Source: Latrodectus hesperus
Lineage: Eukaryota > Arthropoda > Arachnida > Araneae > Theridiidae
Direction: 5' to 3'
NCBI GenBank assembly: GCA_037975125.1
Contig: JAJQOW010000014.1
Span: 23,521,914-23,585,913 of the forward strand
Length of the DNA stretch: 64,000 nucleotides
The position numbers were made by a program, and so were the translations under genes. Positions 1 through 14,200 of this stretch are shown piece after piece. The notes below the pieces were generated by a model. The model searched no databases, was not told where the DNA came from, and was given only the letters and a program-made list of their open reading frames with translations. The first letter of the stretch is position 1. Each line of letters opens with the position of its first letter.

Positions 1-153
1 CAGTTAAGTGATTGTTACTTGATTTCCTTCAATTTCTGTTATAGCTAAACAATATTAATATTTATTATTAAAAAAGCTGTAGTTTTATGTTTAAACATGA
101 CATAAAATATTTAATAATTATTATATTTTTGTTAATATTTCTTTCTTTTCCAG

Positions 154-268
154 CTGTACCCAATGTGTTTCTAGTGATTTTCCTTGTGATTGGTGTGTTA
201 CTGGCCATCGGTGTACTCATGATACTGGAGAAAATTGTCGAAATGATGTTCTAGTTACAGGCGTTTCA
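154..268 (+). CDS. PlexA: Plexin A exon a: PSI2 domain
   Basis: Cys-rich segment starting [14 protein letters not shown] and ending in VTGVS. Acceptor ttccag, donor gtgagt. Enters with one base completing a codon and leaves in phase 0. This is the first plexin exon in the window; earlier exons are off the left edge. Confidence 0.95.
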
Positions 269-3200
269 GTGAGTCATTTGTTATTTTAAGCAAAATTTTA
301 AAAGAAATTAAATAATTTTTTTCCTGGTAGTCTTTAAAAGTTAGAAATTTGTTCAATCAGACTTAATTATCTGATCATTAAAAGAAATCACTGCATTCGC
401 AAATAATTCCCTGCAAAAAAATTTAAATTTTTAATAGTTAAAAATAAAAGTATTAGGCATTTAATGAAATATTTTTTTCTTCTATTCATGTCAGTTTTAA
501 ATGGGTTTATTTTGAGTATCAGTTCTTATCTAGAATGTGATTTAACTTTTACATTTTTAAAAAGTATTTTAATATTATGTAAAGGCTTTATTTAGCTATA
601 CAGGATTAAGCATAATTCATTATTGCCTTATAATCAATGAAAGCTTATTCTTACATTTATTATAGATTTTATATGAAATGTCTTAAAATAGAACATTAAA
701 AAATTCCCATCACAGAAATAAATTCCTTGAAAATATCTGATCACTGTTGCAAAATTTAAAATTGATAGCAGAAATATTTTTTTAAGATATAATTTTCTTT
801 ACAGGCTATAAAACACTATTTTGATAGATTTTAATGGTTTATGCCTTAATTTGTAAAGAAATTTTAAACTTCACTTAATTTTTATTTTTCACATTTCTAT
901 TAACTGTTTTTTATTTGTTAATAATGTCAGTACAATTATTTAAAATGTTTTGATATAAAGTATGTCACTTAAAAAATGCAGATAAAGAAATTTACAACTT
1001 TTTAAAAGCTGTATAACATTATATAACAAAATTGTTGCTTCCTCATAATCAACAAATTGTTTTTTATCTTGTTTTAAAATGATACTATTTTATTAAAATA
1101 AAATCGTTAAAAAAAGAAAAATGTAATATATATTCTGACATACTCATTTATTCTAAATGTTTTTCATTGGTTATAATCTTTTAGAGTATTGGTCCGAGTA
1201 TTAGATCTGGCCCTGGTTTTTGCCCAAGAATCAATAAGACTGCAAATGGATCGACAGAAATCTTGGTGGCCTCTGGAATAAGCAAAAGAATCTCAGTTAA
1301 AGTGGATAATATACAGGTGTGTTAAGATTTACTTAGGTACTTATTGTATATTCTATATATGTCCTGAGCAAAAGCAGTCTGATTTACTTTTGTAAGCAGC
1401 TTAGACAAAATTAATATTTCACAAAGAAATTTTTTTCCATAAATTTTTAAGCTATAATTAATTTTAACATCTAGGAATTACTCTAAACAAAATAATTATT
1501 TGAGTTTTATTGACAATGATTTTTTATTCATACTTCAAACTGATCTAGTAACACATTTAAAAGTATTTATTATGCAATGATAATAAATAATCACTTAAGC
1601 ACATTTCTCATTATATTTCAAAAAATTTTATACTTTGAGCAAAACAGTGCAACAAAAATATAAACATTGATTGTTCAAAATATTATAGTAAAAATGTTAG
1701 CCATTACCGATTACCTGAACAAGAATTTAAAGTATTATTTTTCAGTAATTCATTTAAATTAACAATTTTAGAGTTCATATCATATATTGAAATCTTTCAT
1801 TTGTTATAGTAGCTATAGAGTGGAATAAGTCTTCGATACTGTTTTTTCTGTTCATTTTAATATTTTTAACAAGTTTTACATGCTCAAGAAGATATTAGTT
1901 TAGTGGCAAGTTTTCAATAAATGACAATAAGTAATAGTGAAGTTTTCTTTTACAATGTAAAATGTGTATATTTGGTCACATTCATACTCACCTCTGCTGA
2001 ATGCCCAATGCTTCTAGAATTTAGTTCAACAGGTTATTTGAGTATGCATATTTGTAAAGGCTCTAAATCTATTTTAAACTATAGGTTCCATCTTATGATT
2101 AATTATTTTGTAAAATGGCAATGAGGTAAATAGTAGAGCTATGCAATCTAATTAATCACATGCCATCTGATCTATAAATTAACTGTTATAGTTAAATTTA
2201 AATGATAAATGACATTTCCTCTAAAGAATTATAGTGAAAGATTTTGATAAATCATAAAAGTAAAATTTTCATTTAACATACTTACATATTCTTATTTATT
2301 AAATTATTAGTTAACATGTTTAGTTATTTATGTTACTAAAGACGTGCTAATTGCTTTTACAGCAGCATATAGCGAGGATGCGATTCTTGTGTCAGTTCAA
2401 CATTGAAGGTAGAGTTAAACAGGTGAATGCTCAACTGATTGGGGAAATTATGTATTGTGAAGAAATGGTGGTAAGTTGAAATTTATACAATCTTTTCATG
2501 TACTCACAGAATTCTTTATAAATCCCAGTTAAATATGATTTTTGATTGCTGCAGGATTGAAAATATTTTTAAGTTAGCGATCATGATTGATTAATCATAC
2601 TCAAGCCTTACAAAATGTAAAGGTTTCTGTCATTAAAAATTCCATTCTCTTTCCTTTGAAAATTTATTGATTTCTGAACAGTATAAAATTACGAATTGAT
2701 AATTGTTTTAACATTGTGTAATTAAAATATTATGAAATTTTTTAATGTGTGTACTATATTAATTATATACAATTATATATATAAATAGATTATTGTAGAA
2801 AAGTTTATATCCAAAATATGAACATTTTAAGAAATCTGGTTAATAACTTTTTAAATTAATTCTGAAATATAAAATATACTCTTTAGAAATTATTTAAGAA
2901 TATTTTATTTCCTAAGAATTATTAGAAGTATGACTCATTGCATTTTCCCCATCCATGTAGATCATTCTTATGATCATTAATCATCATTCTTATAATCATA
3001 AGTGATCATTAATTTTTGCATTTTTTGTATAACATTTTTTTTTCCTTTAAATAAATACTTGACAGGTGAATTTTAATTGTATTTGTATTTCCGTAAGATG
3101 ATAGTTTATATTTGTAATGTAATAATGTAACTGTAATTTATTTCATCGTTTGTAAAAATTAAATTGTTATATTTTTATTTCAGTTTTTCATAATTTTATT

Positions 3201-6200
3201 CTTACAAATTGTTTGTTTCTCTATTGTGAGAGGTAGAGCAGAACATAAGTACTTTTCATTATTTTCTTATGGAATTAAAATTTGAATATTTTTTTAAAAT
3301 GTGCAAATTTTTTTCCTTCATTTTTTCTAATTCACAGTAATTTAAATTCTGATTAGCTAGTAATATTTTAGACATGGTTCAACCAAAACTGGACTCTTTA
3401 TTTATAAAAAAAGTATTATAGCAACATATTGCTTATTTGAAACAATTCTCTGAAGCTTTGAGCATCCAAAAATAATAATAATAGTAAACAAAATTGAAAA
3501 TGCTTTCATTTTTGTTCAAAATCATATTAAGAATTTTAATATGTTTGTACATGTTATTCTGATATCAAATTATACTTGTGTTTGTTTTTTAAACATTAGT
3601 ATATGATGAAGTCATTTATTTAAATATTTTTCTCATTTTAGTTTTCCTATAGTACCCAAGCTCCAAATATTACAGCTGCATTTGCTGTTATTTGGGATGT
3701 GAATAAACCTTTTGATAATCCAGAAAATATACATGGTTTGTGGTTTTATGCTTTTATTGTTCTAAAATACTTAAGAATTTACATTGTAAATTTTATTGAA
3801 TACAATATTTTTACTATTGTATACTTTGTGTTTCATGTGTGACAAAATTTTATAGAATTAATGTTCCTTATTGTATTTTTAGAAAAGTATTTGGTTAGTG
3901 ATGTTTCATGTAAACTTATTCATATACTATTTATGTTTATTGAAACATGCATATTTTTTCTTTTTCCAGTTCTTATATTTAGGTGTTCTGGCATGGCCCA
4001 AAGTTGCGGGATCTGCTTAGAGTTACCAGAAAAATATAAATGTGGTTGGTGTCAAGATGAAGACAACTCTTGTCAAGTTTATGAACACTGTAACCGCCTC
4101 CCTACTCTTTGGTTAGATAGGAAACAAACCTGTCCCAATCCTCAAATAACTTCGGTAACTAAATTAATTTTGCATTTTTAATATTTTTGCTTCAGTTCAT
4201 ATATTTAAATCTGTTATCACCAAAATAATGATTTTGAAATCACAATCAAGGAAATTTTAATATGAAGAAAACTGAATTTGTGTATTTTTAATCTCTGATT
4301 ATCAAATATATATTTGTAGTTATTTTGCTTCCCAATTCTGAAATTTCTCTTTATGTTATTTTAAATTTACAAATTTTAATATTCTGTATGGAGTTGAAAT
4401 AATACTGTTTTTTATTTTTAAAAAAAATATACATTTAACAATTAAAATGTATTATTTTTAACTGTTGATGTTAAATGATCCTGAAAACTATTCTCTTATT
4501 CTTATTTTGTTTTTTGTTTCTTTAAAGTAAAATAAGTTAATCTAAATGTTTGCAAAAAAAGAAAAAAAAATAGAAATTAAACTATTGGAACATTTTTTTT
4601 GATTGATTACTTAAATGTGAGTAAAATATAAATATTTATAATGGAATTCTTAAATAGTACATTGAAATTTCACACTAAGAATTATTTTCATTTGAAGTAA
4701 TAAGTCATAAAATTATTCCTATATAGAAAACACATATAATGAAATATTAAAATCAAAACTTCTATGTACCTAAAAATGCATAAGCTGAATAGTTATTACT
4801 CTGGCCTTCAGTGTAACAATTCATATTCCCAATTTGGTTGTACATTTTAATTCGACTTAAAATTGTGCGTTCCAATTGAATTAATAATTCATAATCCTAA
4901 AAAATCATGACAAAACTAGTTTTTTTTTTTTCATCCAACATTTGAAATAAATTTGTTTTTTACTTTTTGTGTGACGTGTGATATTTTCATATTCAGAATT
5001 TTCTTATTTTCTAAATGTTAATCTATAATTTATACTTGGAATATTTGTTTAAAAATTATCTCGTTTATAGTTTTTTCCAAAATCTGGACCTTGGGAAGGA
5101 GGTACCAATATTACCATCCGTGGCATCAACCTCGGAAGAGTATTTCAAGACATCGCAGGAGGAGTGAGGGTCATTCATGAAGATGGCAAAGTCATTGCAG
5201 AATGCGTCCCGCACGAAGAACTTTATGTAAAAACAACTCAGTAAGCCAACATATTTTATTTAAATCATGTATTAAAAACATATCTCATTTTTTTCCTTTT
5301 TTTAATAAATATATTAAATAGAAAATAATTTTATGTAAAATTCGCCACTAAATTCAATATACTGTATATAAACATTGGGATCAAATTTACTGTATGGTCA
5401 CTTTTGGCGCGTTTATTTATCTGTTTTGTGCCAAATTTGGGGAACATATCACCTTTATTATTTTACCATTGATGTTTAAAATCTATAAATCTGCGTTTTT
5501 TGGCTATTTTGTAAAATTAGTTGAGCATATAGTTAAATACCAACAATGTATGATACATTTGTGACTATTTCAGCCAATTTTCTTCCCGCCGTTTTCCCCG
5601 ATCGGAAATTCGTCATGCTGTCACCTTTGGCGACGTTTTGAAAATTTCGCAAAGGGTGACCGTACAGTAAATTTTAACCAAACATTGTTACTATAGTCTT
5701 GTGTATTATGAATTTGATTCCCTAATCTTTATATGAATACTTGTAATGGTTCAGAATCCATTTTAAATGTTATCTTTCAATGAAATCAGCATTGTGCTTA
5801 AAAAAAAATGTTTGAGCAATTAACCAAATCAGATAATTTCGAATCAAAGTACATTAAAAGTGTCATAGTTTAAGAAATTAATAAATCTGTAGAGTTCTCC
5901 ATCTTGTTTTAAATTGTATTGCATAATGTTGTATGAACGATAACTTTGATGTAAAATCTGACTAATAAAAATATTTAAATCCAGTCTAATTTAATCTGAG
6001 TTACAAAGTTTCTTTCTAAATTTTTTTAGTTTATTGATCTTTAAATAACAAATAGAATTAAAACATTTTAAGACATTTCTTTAGAGTTGAAAATTTTAAA
6101 AGAATGTCGCATGTCAAAATCAAATGCTGCTTCTCCTTACTTAAGCATTGTAAAATGGTTGAGAGGTGCTAATTTTTCAACAGTACTTTTTTTCAATAGT

Positions 6201-9200
6201 ACTTTTTTTCATTTTAAAATTTTTAAACTTATTTTTATGACATGTTGCTCATATCTTATCTTCTGTTTAGTCATTCTAAAAATTTATCTACATTCTCTAC
6301 TTTTGCTTTATAGAGAATAATAATTTGATGACTTCTTTCAATTTGTATAACCATGCCTTTTATTATGTTTGAACTTAGTTACTGTAATTTCAGATCTTTT
6401 ATCTGAAATCAACTTAAAGTTTTCTGATAGAAAATTAAAACTGAAATCATTATTTCTTAGTTATTCAGAAGACAAGTTATTGGTATTCTTAAATATATGA
6501 TTACTGCTATTTTAATTGAGTGATATATTTTTAAAATTGACATAAATGCTTGTATTTTATAATATATTTATGCAATGCAATTTGTGTATTTAAATAATAT
6601 TTTACTTTTCTTCCATCTACATTGTATTAATGGAATATTTCTGTTACACATTTTAACTATTATGGATTTTCTTAACTCAAAATGCCCTTCTGTCACTTAT
6701 AAGAAAATTATCCATTTTTCTTTTATAAATACATTAAAAGAAGTATGTGTAGAATGGCTATTGCAACTGTTTTATTAAAGTGAATTTTCATTTACCGAAT
6801 TTTAATGCTTATTAATTTTACTTAAATTTTTAGTGATATATGGAAATGAAGTCATATAAAAGAAAATTCAGATTCATATTTTAAATGCTTGGCAATAGTT
6901 ATATAATTCATCTAATTGAACTGTATTTTATTTTAATACTCTAACTAGTTTTAAAAAATACTGAAAAGCTTAAAGTAGAGAAATAGAAAATGAAATTTTT
7001 AAATGAAGTAAATTGAAAATTAATGTTAAATTAAATTCTGAAACTATTTCCTTTAAATTATGTAATTTAATGAAAAAGTAGTATCAAAAATTATCCTTTT
7101 TAAATTAATGTGAAAAATACTTGTTAGACATGCATTGAAGTATGTTCTTCTTGTGGTATAAAGTGTAAAATTTCCTTTAAATATTTTTAATTTTCACAGA
7201 ATTGTTTGTCATGTTGAGAAGCCTCCAAATTTGACAACTGGTCTGATGGGTGTCCACATGGATGGATTTATTGAAGTTAAAGTGTTGAATGATTATTTTG
7301 CAAGATCTAGAGAACAATATTCATTTGTGGTGGGTATTAGAAAAAGTTTTTTTTCTTTTTATATATTTTATATACTCTAACTTAATGGGTTAGATTATTA
7401 ACTAATAAAAATGTTTGGCAACATCAGATGTTATTTTTAATGTGCTATTTTATCAATAAAGTAGGCTTTCAATACTTATAATAAAAATATAGTTTCATGA
7501 AATATTTTCTAGTGAATTTTTTTTTTCAAAATTGTTAATTGTTTTATAAGTTCTGCAAGGTGCAGCTCTCAATTTGATGACTACATAAACATTTATTTTT
7601 TAGTTTTTAAAAACTTTTATTTTCTTGTCATGTTTTGATAGAGTTTTGACTTGATTAGTGCAATAAATATTAAATTTTTTTAATTTAAAAGAAATCATTT
7701 TTCTAAATGCATAGTTTATGTGCTTTTACTTAAATTATAATGCGTAAAACATCGTATTAATTTTATATTTCCTGAAAATTAAAAACCCAAGCCAGTATCA
7801 GAATGGCTAGCCTCTTGTCTTGGATTCATGGGTTCAGATTCCACCTTGGGCTTAGATGTTTGTAGTGGTTCAGATTAAGCTGTAGATTCCTATTTCTTTA
7901 GCCTTGGTGTGAAAAAAAACTGTTGAGTGTCAAAAAAACCAAACATATTTAAAAGGTGAATAAAAAGCAGATTTTTTATCAGTGATGCCTTTACTTAAAA
8001 AACTTGCATTCCTTTTTTAATTGTGTCTAACTTCCCTTATATAACCCGTGTGTCCAAAAAATGGCCATTGAGCGACAAAGAAACTAAACCTTTTATAAAT
8101 CTGATTAATATAAACATTAATCCATTTGAAACGATTAACGTATATTTGTGCTTTTTGTCATTAGAAATGGTAATTTATTTATGAAAATTTAAACTATGTA
8201 TTAAGAGCAGGATTAATTTATTTGTGTTATGAATAATGATATAAAGTTACAATTATTTTTTTAAAAATAATAAAAATGTGATTGCATCTTATTGCGCATA
8301 ATAACTTTTTGGGGGGGAAAAATTTATTAAATAATTCACATTATTTTTTCTTAATATTTTTCTCATTGTTATAAATAATATTTCTTTTATAGAATCCTCG
8401 AATTACATCAATCAAACCTGGGAAAGGACCACGATCAGGAGGCACTATTCTCGAAATTTGGGGTTTACATATGGATGCTGGTAGTAGAGCTGAGGCATTT
8501 GTTGGTGCATTGCCTTGCAATGTCACTAGGTAAGTTAATTCTGTAAATTATTGTTAATTATATAATCTGTAAAGCTTCAAAGTTTAAAAATAACTGTAAA
8601 TTATACTCTAAGAAATTAAGTGGCTGTTTTGGTCACAGAGTTGGATAAAATATAACCAAAAATTAAAATAGTATATCAGCATATTTTTATGCAGTGCAGA
8701 TTAGTTTTGAAAGACTAAAAATATATGTCCTATATTTTTCATATAAATTACTTTAATGTAATTGTAAACAATACAACTAAAAATAATTTTTATTTTTTTC
8801 AATTTAAAAAAAAAAAACATTTATATTTTAAACATTAAATAAAGAAACTGACAGGGTTTTTTTCAACACAAAGTTTACCTTTTTTCATGTTCAAACATTG
8901 TCATTTGTATTTGTTTCATGATTAATCATTGCGACAATTTTATTTATGAACTGTTAGAAATCACTTAATGATTCATAGTGGTTTTATTGCATGATTCAAT
9001 TTTCTTTTTGGTAGCCGTGATTCAAACCGAGCTGTGTGCATCACTTCTGCTTCCAAAGAAACTACTACACAGACTGTGCGAATTAAATTTGATAATGGAT
9101 TGAGGGTATTTGAAGACTACAAATTTCTCTATGTTGAAGATCCTACCATTACTTTTGTGGAATCTGGGTCCACAGGGCAAAGGGGTATTCCTAAAGGAAT

Positions 9201-11247
9201 ACCTAGGTAAGAAGTTTTTGTATATTAGTACACAATTGTTTTCTTTAAGTGAATAACCTCAAAATTGTACCTATAGGATTTCATTTGTATAATTTTTCTC
9301 TATTTTATTAAAATACTACTGTTAACTTTGTAAGCTAGATAATAAATCATCTGATCTCATTACGTAGTATTATACTTTAAAATACATGTAAATATTGCTT
9401 AATTGTTGATATGAAAATTGGTTAACAAAATATTTTTACATTAGTATTGATGGTTTATTAAAAACTATTTCATTTTTACGCAACATTTAAATTTTATGAT
9501 TATCTACAATATGAATCAATAAACGAAATTAAAATCTCAAAATATTAATTACCTGGGTTATAAATTCCTTAGTTATTTTCTGATACAGTTATATAATTTT
9601 TCATAAATATTTGATTTTAATGTATACTTTCTTTATAAACTAAAACTCTGTTTTCTCTAATAATCTTAAAATTTTTTTTATTAATTTCAGTGGAGGAATT
9701 TCAATCAGTGTTAAAGGAACCAACTTAAATGCTGTTCAATTTCCTTACATGTACACAATTGTAGATAATGAAGAATACAATGGTGTATGTATAAATTCAT
9801 TTCTTAAATATTTCATTAATTCAAGTATATATTATATACTATGTTCATGAAATGCTTAAAAAATTACTTATGTAGATTCAATTTTATTATTTAAGAGATT
9901 TGTGAAAATGAAATAATATAGGAATGTATTCAGTTTAAAATATTTTTATAAATTAATATCATTCTTTTAACTTTATTTTTAGGGCAATGTATCTTTTATT
10001 AATTTGTCCAATGATTTCCTAAAACAAACTGTAATTTATTTCCAATTCTTTACATCTATTACTTTTCATTTACATGTTTTTTTTAATGAATAAGATAATT
10101 TTGTCTATTTCAATAAATTTTTATTTTTTATTTTTGGAGGATAAATATCCATATTTGTAAATTAGGTAAAGCAGTTTTAATTATTTAGTTTTTAACAACT
10201 CTATTTTTGTGTTCTTTGGCTCCATTTTTAATCATAAATTTTTGATTGAAAGAGTAAGATAAAATTAATAAATTACTATTAAAAATATATGATTTGTTTT
10301 TGTCGATGTGCATTTCTTAGAAATTGTGATAAAATTTTAATGATTATATTTCAGACTTGTGAAGTTCTGTCGCCAACAGAAATGAAATGCAAAAGTCCTC
10401 GCGTGCCTGCCGAGAAATTAGACTTCATGGGTGACGATATGGATGCACATCCTTTAGAACTGGACTATGGTTTCAAAATGGATCATGTAGAACGTGTACA
10501 AAACCTTAGTAATCAACCCAAATATTCAAAGTTCATAATGTACCCTGATCCTATATATTATCCTTTCTCTGAAAAGAATGGGATTAAGTATTACAAGAGT
10601 GATTATCTTACCATCAATGTAAGTACTACTATTACTTAAGAACATTTATCTTTAGCTATAGACAAATAATAAATTCTTATAGAAATATGTTAGAATTAAT
10701 ATTTATCATGATTCTTGTGTTAAATCAATTAATCAGCACTATTTTATTTCATTTTTATTTAAGGTGCATAATTCTAACTTAACAATAAATTAATTTTTGC
10801 TCAGAAAGTATCTATTTTATTAATTAAAAGAGGCAAACAGAATAATAAATGCTAATGTATATAATTAAAAAGTATATTTATGTTTGTTCATCTTTTTTTA
10901 ACATATATAAAAATCTGTTAGATAAATTTTTGCTTTGAATTATATTAGTAACACAACTTGAGCTAGGAATGACTAATAAGAATTCTTTAAATTTCCTTTT
11001 TGCGATATTTTACTTTGTGTTCTTTTTGGTACATAGTTTTTATTTTTCATTAGGGTATGAATTTAGATAGAGCTTCTCAGGAAAGTGATGTAGTTGTTCG
11101 AATAGGAACCAGTTATTGTAATGTGACTTCTCTGTCCAGATCTCAACTTACCTGCCGACCTCCAACTACTCAACCGCCAGCAAGAGATGCCAATGGCAAA
11201 CCTGATGCTAACAAAATACCAGAAGTTGTGGTAAAAATACATTTATC

Positions 11248-11280
<33 letters not shown>

Positions 11281-14200
11281 TATTTATTTATTTTTTTTTT
11301 TTTTGAAAAGAAGTACGTTAATAAGGGTGTTGTAAAGATAAATCCTTAATTTTTCCTCTAACTATCTGAAAATATATATAACTAAAGAATAAAATTTATT
11401 TAATAGTAATAGATATTTCAAAAAAATTATTTTCTGTGACCTCAAAAATTGGCTTATTTTCTTGTTTCATCTTTTATTTACTTTTAAATTTTTTCTTTAA
11501 TAAGTAGTAGGTTAGACTCTTTTACAACTAATTACTGCTTATAATATATATGTAATGTAAAAATAACTATCAAATAAAATTTATCTCAAAACTTAATAAT
11601 TAAGAATTATTTCGGAAATTTTAAGTCACAAAATAAAATTTGATATTTTAGTGATAAATTTACAGGTTTATTATTCCAGCAAGTTTTAACTGTCTGGTAT
11701 ACCTTTTTTTTTTAAATCTCTTTGTTATTTATAGGTTGAAGTTGGGGATCACCTCAAGTTTACTATTGGAAGATTAAGCTATGAGTTGCCTTCAAGTCAA
11801 GATGCTACTTTGACCAAGCCAGTGATCATTGGTGTCATAACAGGTGCTTGCATTCTGGTTGTAATTGTGATTATCATCTTAATTGCATACCGCCGTAAAT
11901 CTACTGAGAGTAGCCGAGTGCTCAAGAGTATGCAGGAGCAAATGGATGTCCTGGAACTGCGTGTCGCTAGTGAATGCAAAGAAGGTATTATTCCCTTTAA
12001 TATTTCTATTAAATATATTATTTTCATTTATATCCACATCCTTCATATTAAAATATTTTATTCCTTCTCATTAATGTACCATATTCAAAATAATAAATTT
12101 TTCTAATGGTTGTCTTAAAATAAATAATATCAATAGTGTTTTATATCCAAAGAAAATTTCATTTTTCATGTTTTATATCCAACAAAATTCATTCATATTT
12201 TAGTGTAATCTTCTAGAAAGAATCTGGAAAATTTATATAAAATAATGCCTGTTAATAATCTTAATGTGAATATATACAAAAACCTAGTAATTGTATAGCT
12301 ACATAGTTTATCTAAAGTCATAATTTCTCTCTCTCAGTACTCATATTATATATTATCATATAAACTCTTTATTATATATTATCATTAAATTACACAATAA
12401 ACTCGAGCACTTACATGTGGCTAAATATGCCAGAGTTTTAATAAATGTATGTATAATATGTATTATATAATCTGTGTCAACTAAATTTGCAATTAAAATT
12501 GTAATATTGTTACAGAATTTGGTTACACTATTTATTTTCAAAAGTTTATATTTTAATTCAGCAAGATGTTCATACCAAAATATCTTAAAAAAAAAACAGG
12601 TAAATGAAGAATGTACATTTTGTTTTCACATATGTTTTCCCACAATTTAGCATTCAATTTTTATTTTATTTGACTGTAGTTTTTTTTTATATGAATAGAA
12701 TTTAACTATAAAAATTATAAAAAATAAATGTATTTTAATATAAATTTTTAATTGTAAAATTATTTGATTACTGCTATTATAAAGCAAGGAGCTACTAACT
12801 ATTTATTTTTTGATGTTTATGAATAATTTTAAAATGTTTTTTTTTTTCCCCTTTCAGCCTTTGCTGAATTACAAACAGAGATGACAGATCTGACCAGTGA
12901 CCTGACAACTGGTGGCATTCCTTTCTTAGATTACAGAACATATGCAATGAAAGTTTTGTTGCCAAACAGTGAAGATCATTCTGTGCTAAGGGATATGCAG
13001 GTTTGTTATATTTTAATCTCTCGTTACATGTATTCTTTGCTACTATTTGTTTTTTTCCTTTCATTTGATTTTGAAAGTTAATTGTACCAAACCATAATTG
13101 ACAACTGATTTTTATCACCTTTTGCTTTATAATTGAAGCAAGTGTTTCTTTGATAAACCTGTATCAATTATTAAAGCTCTGTATTTTAGTTTCATCAAAT
13201 GCAAATAGTAATGAAAAAAATATAAAAAAAGAGGAGAAAATTACAAGCTTGGAATATGAATTTAGATTTGCATATTTTTTATTTAATTAATGATTATTAT
13301 AGAATTTTCGACTATTTTAGAAATAAAATAGTTGATAACCTTCAAAAGTATGTCTTCATGTGTGTTGGTAGTTGGTAACAGTACAGTTGTTATCCAACAT
13401 TATTTGAGTTGAAAAAATTGTCGGTATTGTTTCTTAAACTATACCTACGTTTTAGTTGCATCTCTATTTCATGTTTTTAAGGATTAAAAAGTGAGAAAAA
13501 TATACATCTAAAGATGGTGTTAGAGAAAAGTGTTCTGTAAAACTATTACATATTTTTAATTTGTATTATATTTGTCTATAATTCATATTTTTTTATTGAA
13601 TTTTTTAATGGTATCATTCTTTCATAATCATCTTAATTTTTAACTAATTTTAAAGTTTTGAATGATTATTAACGTTTTAAACAAGATTTCGTACTTTTTT
13701 GTTTCCAATTTTATATTCAATTTTTTCTTTTTATTATTATTATTATTTTCTACAGTAATCTATATTTAATTTCCATAAATTTACATTGCATTATCTATGA
13801 ACAAAAAACTTTTTTTTGTGAATTTCTTAAATATTGAGAAATTAGGATAAATTTGTGTTAATGAAAATTATCATTAAGTTTTGCAAGACAAAAGTATTTA
13901 ATTAAAATATACACTGAGCATCCAATCATCCACTCTCTGATTATCTACAAAATAAAAAAAAGATATGAATAATAACAAAAGATATGAAACTTCAAAGAAA
14001 TGATATCTTAAGAAAACAGCATTAATTATTTTTTTAAAAGATATAATTCTCAACTAACTAATTCAAATTTAATGGAGATATATCTTTGCAAACATTTGCA
14101 TTATTAAAAAATATACCGTTATTGTATGAGCAAAGAAATATAACAGAAAATTTTCCCATAGCGAATCTGAAAGCTTATTTGAATTTTCTTTCAATTTATG

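Noticed and set aside
3861..4181. Plexin starting at an ATG near 3861
   Set aside because: The frame runs through intron sequence into the PSI3 exon; splice signals and homology place the exon start at 3970.
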